From: Enoplolaimus lenunculus
Lineage: Eukaryota; Nematoda; Enoplea; Enoplida; Thoracostomopsidae
DNA length: 64,000 bases
Direction of reading: 5' to 3'
Assembly: GCA_030248215.1 (NCBI GenBank)
Contig: JASANG010001329.1
Span: 496,001-560,000 of the forward strand
The notes under the pieces were generated by a model that worked only from the letters and a program-made list of their open reading frames with translations, ran no database searches and was not told the DNA's origin. Of the stretch, positions 10,790-21,595 are shown piece after piece. The translations under genes and the position numbers were made by a program. Numbering within the stretch: the stretch's first letter is position 1; every line of letters starts with the position of its first letter.

Positions 10790-12295
10790 GTCCGTTGGGG
10801 TAAAACCAACCGTTGGGGTGAAACCAACCGTTGGGTGAAACCAACCGTTAGGGTGAAACCAACCGTTGGGGCGAAACGAACCGTTGGGGTGAAACCAACC
10901 GTTGGGGTGAAACCAACCGTTGGGGTGAAACTAAGCATTGGGGTGAAACCAACCGTTGGGGTGAAACCAACCGTTGGGGTGAAACCAACCGTTGGGGTGA
11001 AACTAACCGTAGTGACGAAGCCAGCCGTTGGGGTAAAATCGACCGTTGGGGTGAAACCAATCGTTGGGGTGAAACCAATCGTTGGGGTGAAACTAAGCAT
11101 TGGGGTGAAACCAAGCGTTGGGGTGAAATCAACCGTTCGGATGAAACCAACCGTTGGGGTGAAACCAACCGTTGGGGTGAAACCAACCGTTGGGGTGAAA
11201 CCAACCGTTGGGGTGAAACCAACCGTTGGGGTGAAACCAACCGTTGGGGTGAAACCGCCCGTTGGGGTGAAACCAACCGTTGGGGTGAAACCAATTGTTG
11301 GGGTGAAACCAACCGTAGTGACGAAGCCACCCGTTGGGGTAAAATCGACCGTTGTGGTGAAAACAACCGTTGGGGTGAAACTAAGCATTGGGATGAAACC
11401 AACCGTTGGGGTGAAACTAACCGTTGGGGTGAAACCAACCGTTGGGGTGAAACTAACCGTTGGGGTGAAACCAACTGTTGGGGTGAAACCAACCGTTGGG
11501 GTGAAACCAACCGTTGGGGTGAAAGTGAACCCAACCGTTGGGGTGAAACCAACCGTTGGGGTGAAACCAACCGTTGGGGTGAAACCAACCGTTGGGGTAA
11601 AATCGACCGTTGTGGTGAAAACAACCGTTGGGGTGAAACTAAGCATTGGGATGAAACCAACCGTTGGGGTGAAACTAACCGTTGGGGTGAAACCAACCGT
11701 TGGGGTGAAACTAAGCATTGGGATGAAACCAACCGTTGGGGTGAAACTAACCGTTGGGGTGAAACCAACCGTTGGGGTGAAACTAACCGTTGGGGTGAAA
11801 CCAACTGTTGGGGTGAAACCAACCGTTGGGGTGAAACCAACCGTTGGGGTGAAAGTGAAACCAACCGTTGGGGTGAAACCAACCGTTGGGGTGAAACCAA
11901 CCGTTGGGGCGAAACAAACCGTTGGGGTGAAACCAACCGTTGGGGTGAAACCAACCGTTGGGGTGAAACCAACCGTTGGGGTGAAACCAACCGTTGGGGT
12001 GAAACCAACCGTTGGGGTGAAACCAACCGTTGGGGTGAAACCAAGCGTTGGGGTGAAACCAACCGTTGGGAGGAAACCAACCGTTGGGATGAAACCAACC
12101 GTTGGGGTGAAACCAACCGTTGGGGTGAAACCAACCGTTGGGGTGAAACCAACCGTTGGGGTGAAACCAACCGTTGGGGTGAAACCAACCGTTGGGGTGA
12201 AACCAACCGCTGGGGTGAAACCAACCGTTGGAGTGAAACCAACCGTTGGAGTGAAACAAACCGTTGGGGTTAAACCAACCGTTGGGGTGAACCCG
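10790..12295. repeat. 18-bp minisatellite (GGTGAAACCAACCGTTGG), ~83 units
   Basis: A 1.5-kb array of an 18-bp unit with higher-order structure. Blocks carrying the variants AAGCATTGG, GTAGTGACGAAGCC and a GAAAGTGAA insertion recur (compare 11340-11530 with 11590-11860), so multi-unit blocks were duplicated. Several frames on both strands are stop-free only because the period is a multiple of three (526 codons of VGVKPT on plus, 464 on minus). No splice sites, signal sequence or flanking exon support translation. Confidence 0.95.
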
Positions 12296-12365
12296 ACCGT
12301 AAAGCCCTATAAAGTGTACCTATAAAGTTATAATCGTATAAAATTACTTAGCTAACGTGTAAAAA

Positions 12366-12548
12366 GTGCTGAACCAAAATGGAAAATTTCGTGCACTTTC
12401 TGTATGGAGTTTTTTGACCGTAACTACTGAAGGCCACGTTCGTTTGGCAAATCCTTTGGCACAGATATTCCCAACGGACCAGGATACCAGTGTACAAAAT
12501 TTAAACGAAATAGGTCTGATGTTACTTGAGTACCAACATGCAAACTAA
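12366..12548 (+). other. Short open stretch, possible exon remnant
   Basis: An open frame ends LMLLEYQHAN* and is moderately protein-like. It starts at a GTG, so if it is an exon its true start lies elsewhere. No homolog recognised; no clear acceptor or neighbouring exon. Confidence 0.15.
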
Positions 12549-12621
12549 ACTGAAAATACGCACTTGAGAAATCTGCCTTTCGATGCACAACGAGCTTTAT
12601 TCCTACGGTCTTGATTGTTAT

Positions 12622-12679
12622 AGATAGTAAATTGAAAATTTTTCGCTTAAAGATAGTAAATTGAAAATTTTTCGCTTAA
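12622..12679. repeat. 29-bp direct duplication ending in TTAA beside a piggyBac-type MITE
   Basis: Two copies (12622-12650 and 12651-12679) of AGATAGTAAATTGAAAATTT plus TTCGCTTAA. The second TTAA is the target site of the MITE starting there. Nearly the same 29 bp is the spacer of the array at 44156-47660. Confidence 0.9.
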
Positions 12680-12946
12680 CCCTTTCTCACATGAATATTT
12701 TCTATTTCCCCTGAGACCTACTTTTATGCTAGGATTCGAACTCCAGTGACTGGAGTGGGAGGCGTATACCATCACCACTCAGCTATAGGAGCTTGACGCT
12801 CGAGCCCGAGGGGGCTCTCACGTCTTGTGGTGATTTAGCACTATGTATACGTGTTGCAATTGTTAAACACAGTGCGATATACATTATTTAACGTATATAC
12901 ACTGCGCTTAGTTGCCTATAGGCAACTCAATGTGAGAAGGGGTTAA
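12676..12946. mobile_element. MITE-C copy (piggyBac-type, TTAA target, tRNA-like interior), subfamily 1
   Basis: TTAA flanks on both sides and terminal inverted repeats CCCTTTCTCACAT / CCCCTTCTCACAT give the piggyBac pattern. The minus strand of the interior carries a tRNA-like segment: TAGCTGAGTGGTGATGG (box A-like), CGCCTCCCAC (as in the anticodon arm of tRNA-Gly CCC) and GGAGTTCGAATCC (box B). A perfect GTTGCC-TATA-GGCAAC hairpin lies near the right end. About 271 bp, no coding sequence. Confidence 0.85.
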
Positions 12947-13129
12947 GTGTTTCAAGTTTAAAACTGCGATACGATTAAGTGAAACATTTTGCAAAAGATG
13001 ATATATGTGTTTTAAAATATATTTTGTTTGGCAAAAATTAACCATAAACTGGCCAATTACAACAGTATTTAAAACAAAAAAAAATGTTTGCTTGGCTTGA
13101 ATTTCTGTGCACATCTTCCAGAGACCGAC

Positions 13130-13335
13130 CCATGTTAAGATAAAGGGCGGAATGTTTCTGTGTGGTGACTAGAATTGAGTCAGCTTTTAGATTTAGATTA
13201 ATTTTTTTGTTCAGCTTTGGCTTAGGCTAAGGAATAAACTCATTCTTAAGGTTAGGCTTAGGTTTAAGCTTAGGCTTAGGAATATGCTTATTATAATATA
13301 TACTGTTCCGCCCCTCTTCTTTACATTTGCCATGA
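13130..13335 (+). mobile_element. MITE-A copy
   Basis: Left end CCCATGTTAAGATAAAGGGC, a GCTTAG core in two blocks, and right end CCGCCCCTCTTCTTTACATT. Confidence 0.65.
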
Positions 13336-13568
13336 AATTAACAAACAAAAGCTGCGCTTGGCTTCAGTAAACCATGTAAATAAATTAGAACCCCTTTTTT
13401 ATTAAACTCAGCACAAACTTCAGTGCCCAACTACCGCAGGCCCACGCCATGGGTTGCAGGCACCTGGGAGCCCCGACAAAACCGATCTGTATACAATTTT
13501 AAAAACTTTTACACCATTGGCTCCTCCGCGTATGCGCCCCTTGTTTTTAGGTAAGCTGCTGCTCCTGG

Positions 13569-13790
13569 TTAATACTTTAACACAAGCTGGCACGGCGGGA
13601 AAGAGCTAGGTTCGCCTAGCCGCCGCCCTGACAATGTTTTAGTAGTTTTGTGTGGAACAAGTGTAGCGCAGACCGAAGCTTTAGATATCTGCAAGTCCGT
13701 CCTTGATTCTGGTATCAAAGGGATATCTAAAAAACGCTGCAACCGAATGTTGTTCGGTGCACAAACATCATACGCTTCTGATTTGAACAA
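13569..13790 (-). other. Unassigned open stretch, possible exon
   Basis: After an acceptor-like ttgttcaaatcag the frame reads AYDVCAPNNIRLQRFLDIPL and continues hydrophilic to LSGRR. The composition is protein-like, but I recognise no family and find no partner exon. It could be a decayed gene. Confidence 0.2.
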
Positions 13791-14150
13791 ATATACATGG
13801 ATGGTACAAGTTCCGATTGACTAATCAAACTGCAGGTGCAAGAAATTCAAGCGACTTGCAACTGCGTTCATAGATGCGAATTAAATTCAATAGTATGAAT
13901 TCAGTGAATAGTTTGCAGCTGCAAGAACTTCAATGCCGCTTTGTGACCGAACTGGCACATGCAAGGTGCACGTGAAATGTTGTGTTGCAACAACTTGCAC
14001 GTGGGAATAGGGCGTATATAACGATCAAGAGAGTACAGCTGCCAATCTGGCCGTCCGAGTATCCCACTTTAGTCACTTTTAATTATATTTTTGTAAACGT
14101 TAAATTTATTACTTAAAACAATAAAATTCGCCAATTTATTTCCAATTGTG

Positions 14151-14325
14151 GCCCGTGTAAAGATCAGAGGCGGAACGTTTTTCTGCGGAATTGCAGTATA
14201 GTAAGATTAAGCTTTACACTATTTAGCTTAGGTTTAGGTATAAGCTCATTCTTACGCTTAGGCTTAGGCTTAAGCTTTATAATATTGTTATGCTACTGTT
14301 ACGGCCCTGTTTTATACATTGCACG
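14151..14325 (+). mobile_element. MITE-A copy, well preserved
   Basis: Left end GTAAAGATCAGAGGCGGAAC, GTTTTTCTGCGG, GCTTAGGCTTAGGCTTAAGC core, right end GTTACGGCCCTGTTTTATAC. Confidence 0.75.
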
Positions 14326-14533
14326 AATTGTTTTTGCACATATCCAGGTAAAGAAACATTTGGTGTTAAAAATTTTACGTTGCACAAGTTTTTCAAGACT
14401 ATTATTCCGCTGATAAATTGATCATTCCGTTTTGTGCAATCTTGAATGCTTACACATCTAATCAAACCAAATACCTAGTTTCAAGAGTCAAGTTACCTTT
14501 CAGAGATTCACATTTATGTTTCTGAATTTCAGT

Positions 14534-14735
14534 TCAGGGTGCCACCGAAGGTAAAAAATTCCGGAGCCGGAGCAGTGGTCAACAAAACTTGCCGAAGCCG
14601 GAGCCAGAGGTGAAGCCGGAAGTGAAGCGAAATTAACTGAAATTGCTGGAACCTCCGGCAAAAATTCTGCCGGAGCCGTAGCCGGAGTTCGACTTTTAGC
14701 CGCAGCCGGAGGCAGGCCTCCGGTTGCACCCTGTT
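14534..14735. mobile_element. MITE-D copy (CAGGGTGCAACC ends, GAGCCGGA core)
   Basis: Ends CAGGGTGC and GCACCCTG are inverted. The inner arms hold GGTAAAAAATTCCGGAGCCG and its complement, and GAGCCG triplet-like repeats fill the middle. The CAGGG start is hAT-like; a clean 8-bp target duplication is not visible. Relatives lie at 29.9, 42.0 and 48.1 kb. Confidence 0.65.
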
Positions 14736-14944
14736 AGTTACCATTACATTACATAACTATAAAAGTTTACGCGACTGGAAAACAGAAATTTTAAACTCTA
14801 TTTGACACAAACGATTTAAAAACAACAATGGCTATTTTAGGGTTTTCCAGCAGGTATTCATAGTTTCTAACTAAAATCTATTGTCATATGTGGAATTGCA
14901 CCCGGAACTCTAGGTTGAAGAAATCTATTCTCCCCAAAAAAATT

Positions 14945-15135
14945 TAGGCCCATGTTACTTTGAGAGGCGTCCAGGTTTCTGGTGGGTCTAGAAAAGAGTA
15001 GCTTTAGATTCTAGATTACATTTTTTGCTTAGACATAGGCTTAGGCTTTGGCTTAGGAACTCATTTTTGCAACGCTTAGGCTTAGGCTTAGGCTTAGAAA
15101 TACGCTTAATCTACGGTTACGCCCTTAAAAGTAAT
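14945..15135 (+). mobile_element. MITE-A copy, diverged
   Basis: The GCTTAG hexamer core in two blocks and the end GGTTACGCCCTTA are kept; the left end is eroded. Confidence 0.55.
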
Positions 15136-15743
15136 ATTGGCCAATATTTATATACCACTAAAACAAAAAATAAAAATCACAAATCATGTCCTGATATTTA
15201 GTGCGGTTTGCTATTTTCTTGATAACTTAGTTTCTGAAAATGGAGCACATATTGACAACTGTCTATAGCACTCGTCACTAGTTGACGACAGATCCTGCAA
15301 GTTTCGAACCAGGCAACGAAAAGATTCAAAATTTTGAACACATTTTGTATATTTTGATAATTCCTACTTTTGAACCAAGTGTGACATGTATAGTTACTTC
15401 AGTTCGCTTATTTGAAAACCTATTACTAAATGATGACGTAAGGTTGCTATACACATTTGAGAATATGGGCCTGTATTCATAACATTTCAACTATACTTTT
15501 AAACCAAAACGATACTACCGATTTTCAAGCATACATGTTCAATATACCAATAGTGTTTAAAATTGAATGAAACAAGGTCGTGACAAAACCTTTTAAAATA
15601 TAAAATTTTGAAATTCCTGTCGATACTTGTATCATGTGAACCAGTAGTGTGACTTTGTCATAACTCTTTCAAGACATAACTTACGCTAAAAGTCTCTAAA
15701 GGTAAAAGATTGTTCTCTGGCTCAGTTTGGTCAAATCGGTCCC

Positions 15744-15982
15744 GCATGGTACAAAATGTACCACTGGGCGTCGCATTTTTGGCCGACCCCCTTGTTTAGA
15801 GGTGGGGTCGCTGTCACATGCAATATACCTAAATTAAACTATAAGCGAAGCATTTTACTGCCATGGTTCGCACAGGTTGTACCACCTCTAATTAAGTGGG
15901 GGTCGGACAAAAACACAACCCGGGCCGGGCACATTTTGTACCATGCAAAACTGCAAGAGTTGCATATTCCTGTACCATGCAC
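15744..15982. repeat. Dispersed repeat G with GGTACAAAATGTACC palindrome
   Basis: The segment runs from CATGGTACAAAATGTACCA to CATTTTGTACCATGCA with GGCCGACCCCC / GGGGGTCGG arms inside. A diverged relative lies at about 27030-27306. No coding sequence. Confidence 0.5.
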
Positions 15983-16099
15983 TCTTAGTTTTGCAGATTA
16001 AATTAGCATAACAATAAATAAAGCATCAAAACACACAAGAGATTACGGATCGTTCCATAAACGACCGTCTTGTTTTATCCATCACAGATTTTAAAAACT

Positions 16100-19000
16100 T
16101 CACTGAGTCGGTTTGCCATTGTATGCGTAGTCCGCCTTGTTATGCATGACCAATTTGTCGTCAACAAAATAAAAGCTGTCTGATTTGGTTTCATATGGAT
16201 TGTCAATCATTGCTTTGCCTGAAACAGAATAAATTTCTCTCGAAATTAGCTAGCTATATCATCATTATTCACGAATATTATATAAAGAGCGCTTTTATTT
16301 CCATTCACGCTTTTTTTACTTTAAATAATAGTTTGCAGTTGTTGCCGGCGAGAAAAATGCAAGTTGGCAAAGAGAAGTATAACGTGTGATTTTGGGTCAT
16401 GCAAGTTAAAATGCACGCACATTTGTAAAAAATGTTTTCCCCTTTGGGTGCCCACGGTGTCCCTACGACTTTGTTTAACACTACCTTAAATGTCAATGTC
16501 ATTGTCTGAACCTTTACACAATGTATATGGTCTACGCGTCAATATTTCCTTGTCCTGACTCCATTATCCGGAACTGTTACGGTAACGAGAGTGCCTCTGC
16601 AGGACTGAAATGTCCCAAGTCTCCCGAAAGATTCATTTTTTTGCGTGCAATGTGTGCTTACACTTTTGTGTTCACATTGCATATATACATATGTTTATAA
16701 AATGTACGCGTAATAGGGACCAGAGAAAGTCCTTACTGTACTGACCCGAATAATAGAGGGGACTGATGTTTATTAGGCCTTTCCAGAGGGTTCCGGCTGT
16801 TATGCATTTATGGAATGTTATTTATTTTTACCTTCGTTACTGATATGTATTGCAACTATGCGTAGAATTAAACATTTGTCTTGTATCAAAAACTTGAGCG
16901 ATAATGCAAGGTTATACTTTGGAGTGTACTTTCATAACATAAAGATGATTTAAAGTTTCGAACTCAACTTTATTTTGGACTGGAGTCATTTACGCACTAC
17001 AATTAAAGAAAGATAATTGACATTTATGGTATCAGATTAGAATTTAGAGACTCCATCCACTTGGGGTTTCTTAATAAGGATACAGACTCTTATAGATTGG
17101 AACAGAAAATAAGCACCCCTGTTATTCGGGTCACTGAAGTCTAACGTAAGTCTTTATGAATGTCCTGATATCCTGCAGACAGCGTGTATTTTTCCAGAGT
17201 CCGTGCCGACAGTTGGACGAGTTACACTAGCTAAATACACCTATGAAATTGTCAATTGCCTCTGCTTAAATGTGTATTTTGATGCTGTTCCGAATGGGGT
17301 GGGTGGAACATTTTCTACATCTGCGTGTGCATGTTAACGTGGATGACCCATTAAAACATAATATTTATGGCACTCAGTTACTCAACATAGAATTATATAT
17401 AACTGAAGCAGTTTCCACAATCTTTCTGTGCATTCGGTTTAATATGATATTTACCAACTTTAGAACACTTTTAGCGTCACTTATAAGTCTTGTGAAACTA
17501 ACGAAATTTGTCTCCTAAAATAGTCTCGGCCTTCCCTAGCATGTTGAGTTAGCTATGGGATTAATGTAAACGCCATTATATGAACTTTAAGTTACCACGA
17601 TTTCTTAAATGAAAACGCTGAAGTTCGTTATAGCATTCTTGCTTTTTGATAATTTTTCATAAAAATACTGGAATAAATTTTTCGCAGTGTCTGTATCAAA
17701 TTTCTAATGTCTCCAGATTGACTTTTACAACTTACCCAATTCATCGGTGAGCTTTGGAAACTCATAAATGTGTTCGCATGTATTTTTTGAATTCGGGATA
17801 CAAAATCCAAATTCAAAGTCGAAACTTTTCAACAACTGATTCCTGAAGTAATGACGTTCGATCATACGAAATTTTTTGATTGGTTTATCGCCAACAGTGA
17901 ATTCAACGCTATAACAGTTTGATTTGACATTAAAATATAAGCATATGCGTGTGTTGACGCGACGGTGAACTGGAGCGACAGAGTGTCAGTATTGGACGCA
18001 ACGAGTAGTGAATTTATAGTGTAGTCGAGTTTAGTTTTGTTTAGCATTACGACAAACTGTTTACTAGTAAAGGCTGTAATTGTTAGGGCCGGCCTTCCAA
18101 TAGTCTCCCCCCCCCGCAAACTGGTCCGAGGAGCCCCGGTAAAATGTTTCACAGCTCTAACACTTCGCTATTGGCGAAAAAGTTTTTTGAGGCGTGTAAC
18201 CAGTGGAGTTAGGATCTTGACTTCCAATCCATAAACTAATAAAAGTTTCGCGACATTTGTAAGGGACTTCAATGATTTCAATATATAAACTAAAAAATTG
18301 CGTCAAAGTTTTCGCTCGGTTCACTCGCGAGGATTTCTTTATAGTTATACCCGCACGATAAAGAGCAGATTTGGTGGATTTAGCGATCAAATTAAGCTTT
18401 CAAACCGACACAAATCATACTTTTCCTTGAAACACATCTGTTTTGAAATTGTGTTCAATTTTCCATTCACTTCGCTAACGAATATTTCAAAACTCGACGT
18501 TTACTGCAAGTTGTAGTTGCTTAGACTGCTCCTAATTGAAAATACTGGCTACACGACTGCTCTACTTTTCGATTTTCAGTGCTATACTGAGGTTCACATC
18601 ACCTAACTTCTTGGAGGGTCTGGCACTTCCATTGGCTAAAAATTATTTCGAATTTCGCCATCTTTATGAATATTATTTTCTGAAATTATCTTAGCTTGGC
18701 AGATCTTTCGGTATTTAATGTAAGTTTTTATCAGAACACAGTTCAAAGGTGCGTGGAGTTAGTGTAGTCGTAACTTCAAAGTTGTGCTGTTCACTTTTAC
18801 TTCCGGAATTCCTCCAGAAGGTTGTCTGTGTTGGAATTCTTCAGAACTGCCCGATGTTTTCCAGACTACACCGGAAACTCCTAACCTATAGAAATCACAA
18901 AAATTCACCGGAAGCTTCACCCCGAAATGTTCAGAGCTCCAAGCACGGTTCCACAAACCCTTTCTCGCGAAAATCGTTTTGTTCAGTGTTGTAATAGTTT

Positions 19001-20767
19001 ACAGAATTCATTGTAAGCTAGTCATTTTATCTACGCGAAGTGTGCTATGCAAGCCTTAACCCAAAACAGTGCAAATTATATGCTTAAATTAATATTTAAA
19101 GTTTAAGGGTAGCACTATAGTCGTGGCGCCGTCCGTCATCGTCCGACGCCGTCCGTCAGCCTGTGTTATCGTACACAAATTACTCACGTATGATACGGTT
19201 TAGTGACTGACGATAACGGACGGCGCCGGACGGTTCCGGACGCCAACAAAAGTATAGCGCAACCCTAAGCATTAACTGAATTATTTCCAGATCATAGATG
19301 AACAAAAAGCGTTTCTTTTCAATCTCAGTAGGCGATTTTGTTTGCACTTACGTTGCTCCAACGTGACGCAGTTTTAAAAATTGAGGAGTAAATTGATAGC
19401 GAACATATCGACCTGCAGACGGGTCTTGCGGTTCATTGTCACCGTCGTCGTCTGAAATGTGTTTATTGTTGCAACGTTTTTAGCAAAAATCCGCTAAACA
19501 ACGACTCTCGAAGGTCCTGTATCCATTTCGGCAATATCTGTTGCGGCCAAAAACTTTTACCCATCTCTAAACCGGACGGAGCCCATGTCAAGGGGGTCAT
19601 TGCCAGCAGGTGAAACGTTTACACTTATAGTTCCGTTTCATGAAATATGCATGGCTGAAGCAACTCGACATAACAATCAAAAAGGGGTTGATCAAATTTT
19701 ATTTCGTTTCAAATAAAGTTTTGTATTTTAACGTAAAAAATATCCGTAATTTTACAATTTTTGTAATGAATTAATCATTAAGCATAATATTATATTCACT
19801 AAACGCCGCACCGCTTACCAACACCTTCAGGTTTTGCTATTTCGAATAAGACAGTTTCTGTGTCCAAATCTCGGATTCGAAAGCGAACAAATTCAATATC
19901 GTATACGTTTGCTTCTGGCGTACATAAATAGGCTTAAACAAATATAGTGTAATGTCATTTTCTTGAGGGCACAGCACATACGTGTTTTGTGTTTTTGTGA
20001 TATTATTGAACCACATTTTATGCAACCTTTAATCCAAAAACGGAAAGACTGGCAAATTCAGCAAGAAACGGCCATCTTTGATAGGCAACCAAGAGTGAGA
20101 TGACAGATAAAGTAGTATTAAAAACGTCGCGAACGAAGCGAACGAGAGCCCAACACAATTTTGGCATTAAATGATTCAAATTGTAACTCACAAGTTAAGT
20201 TTTGGACAGGTTAAAGGATCGTCAGCGACACCCTTGTATATTTTCTAGGGGTATTTGACTTACACATCATATGCCACTATTTCCGCGTGCCTGGTTTGAC
20301 TTTACAAAAATTTACAACAATTTGTAAACCTGTGCGAATGGATACAAAAACAATTGCGCAATATTTGTTAACCAGGCCAATACATGGAACAGGGCCGTAA
20401 CTGTAGTATAAGCGTATTCCTAAGCTCAACACTAAACCGTAAGCTTACGCCTAAGTGTAAGAATGAGCATATATCTAAGCCTAACGCTTAAGACTAAAGC
20501 CTAGCATAAAAATTAATCTAAAGCTTAAGTGGTTACTCTATTGAAGCCCAGCAGAAAAACGTTCCGCACCTGATTTTTACATGTGCCGTTAACCGTTAAA
20601 CAATTTAGTTGCCTACATTTAGTTATTCCATTCAGTCGAAGTACATCGTCCGGTTTAACGACGTCTTTCTTCATTAATTCTCGCTCATACGATCGTTGTT
20701 TTTCAGAACTTGACGCAGAAGGCTGTCGTGGCGCTTGCACTGCTCCTGAGTCTGACTTTGATTTCAT
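16100..20767 (-). CDS. UNC119: UNC119 lipid-binding chaperone
   Basis: Complete 218-aa UNC119 from five exons: 20617-20767, 19819-19932, 19352-19451, 17736-17908, 16100-16218 (phases 1,1,2,1; total 657 nt). UNC119 binds N-myristoylated cargo in an immunoglobulin-like beta-sandwich and, with ARL2/ARL3, delivers it to cilia or membranes. Hallmarks in order: [14 protein letters not shown] (37-50), [14 protein letters not shown] (52-65), [18 protein letters not shown] (65-82), [21 protein letters not shown] (about 102-122), VEFTVGDKP (123-131), [20 protein letters not shown] (136-155), CEHIYEFP (166-173), [19 protein letters not shown] (192-210). The start is the ATG before KSKSDSG; open sequence further upstream lacks an ATG. 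The N-terminal tail is shorter than in human UNC119 (240 aa). The MITE-B copy lies in the last intron. Confidence 0.96.
16736..17139 (+). mobile_element. MITE-B copy in UNC119 intron 4
   Basis: Preceded by TA, the left end reads CTGTACTGACCCGAATAA and the right end GTTATTCGGGTCACTG. Interior blocks match the other copies. The terminal bases of the right repeat are altered. Confidence 0.75.
19095..19268. mobile_element. MITE-H (AGGGTTGCGCTATA ends, GC-rich GGACGGCGCC arms), in UNC119 intron 3
   Basis: Outer ends AGGGTAGCACTATA and TATAGCGCAACCCT are inverted. The inner arms are GC-rich repeats of GGCGCCGTCCGTC and its complement. Related segments: 24838-24975, an end at about 29232-29245, and an end at about 35340-35353. 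Confidence 0.6.
20370..20595 (-). mobile_element. MITE-A copy at UNC119 exon 1 / intron 1
   Basis: Reverse-oriented copy: GGCCAATACATGGAACAGGG, GTAACTGTAGTATAAGC, TAAGCC-type core, GCAGAAAAACGTTCCGCACC, TTTTTACATGTGCC. It ends about 20 bp inside the intron from the UNC119 exon 1 donor at 20616, so the element nearly abuts coding sequence. Confidence 0.7.
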
Positions 20768-20914
20768 TTCGCTGCAATCTTTTCTGCGAAACAGTTTGTT
20801 TAATATTAATGTTGTGTCAAAAGGATTTAGCACAGGTATTTTTATCGCCAACTATGATTGTACTGATTATAAAACTCTAAAAAAGTTCTAATATGTGGCA
20901 TATAAGTTGTTGTT

Positions 20915-21232
20915 TTATGTGAGATCGCTTGTGAAACTGAACTTGTGTGTATTGTTCACGCAACCCTGCATCTTTGATAGGATTCCATGACCGCCGGGTG
21001 TATCCTGAACAGAATCAATTCTGATGGTGACAAATGAATTAGTTTGTGTTTTTCTCGCAAATGTACAACTTCGTTCGAATATTGCACCAAAAGCTTGTGT
21101 ATATTCCAGCAATTTAAACTTGCTCGGCTGTAAATATCGCACTGCCAATACATTTCTGTAACCACCACCACCACCAACAACAACAACGCCACTACATGAC
21201 TCTTGAACATTTGAGTGAACTATAGTTCTCAT
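20915..21232 (-). other. Open stretch upstream of UNC119, possible leader or unrelated exon
   Basis: A minus-strand open frame with a Val/Gly run from a (CCA/ACA)n microsatellite at about 21163-21190. It lies where a UNC119 5' leader would be. No family recognised; coding status doubtful. Confidence 0.15.
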
Positions 21233-21595
21233 TCCGACAAATTATTTCACTTCACCGACCACTTTTTAGTGGAAGCTGGCAAAAAACCATGCACAGATTT
21301 CAAAGTTTATGCTATCACGGGCTACATATACACTTTGCCATGTAAAGGACGGAAACGAACAAAACTACCTGATAAACTTGACGTGTACATAACGACCGCA
21401 AACAAGTTAGTCGAAACTATATTTGGTTCATACACGTCACCGGTACAACACGAGAGAACGACAGACGAGGTGGCAACTCGTTTTTTTCGAAATCAAACCT
21501 TTGCACTTGGATTTAATGCTAAAGTTGTGTTGGGATTCGCCTACTCGAAGTTTCTTCTGTTAGTGTATACGTTCTGCCCGTTAACCCTTTCGTAG
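21215..21595 (+). CDS. Hypothetical protein fragment, divergent from UNC119
   Basis: A 126-codon open frame beginning at GTG, so an upstream exon or a later Met is needed. The middle (KPCTDFKVYAITGYIYTLPC, then basic KGRKRTKLPDKLDVYITT) looks protein-like; the tail is hydrophobic. I recognise no domain. It is transcribed away from UNC119, starting about 450 bp from that gene's ATG, so a shared promoter region is possible if it is real. Confidence 0.25.
   Translation: MNYSSHSDKLFHFTDHFLVEAGKKPCTDFKVYAITGYIYTLPCKGRKRTKLPDKLDVYITTANKLVETIFGSYTSPVQHERTTDEVATRFFRNQTFALGFNAKVVLGFAYSKFLLLVYTFCPLTLS

Noticed and set aside
10745-12325. 526-codon plus-strand open frame (VGVKPT repeats) and long minus-strand frames over the same DNA
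   Set aside because: An 18-bp repeat without stops keeps whole frames open automatically. Several frames on both strands are open at once, which argues for non-coding satellite DNA.
14534-14744. Leu/Arg-rich minus-strand open frame (RLRLKVELRLRLRQ)
   Set aside because: It is a translation of the GAGCCGGA repeats of a MITE-D copy.
19914-19914. Acceptor tacgccag|AAGC for UNC119 exon 2, implying a missing micro-exon for YLC-PE
   Set aside because: The bases before it encode YLCTPE in frame, and an acceptor 18 bp upstream (tttaag|CC) joins exon 1 in the right phase, so no micro-exon is needed.
20767-20851. Longer N-terminus for UNC119 starting at 20851
   Set aside because: The first codon there is TTG; the first ATG gives the expected [12 protein letters not shown] UNC119 start.
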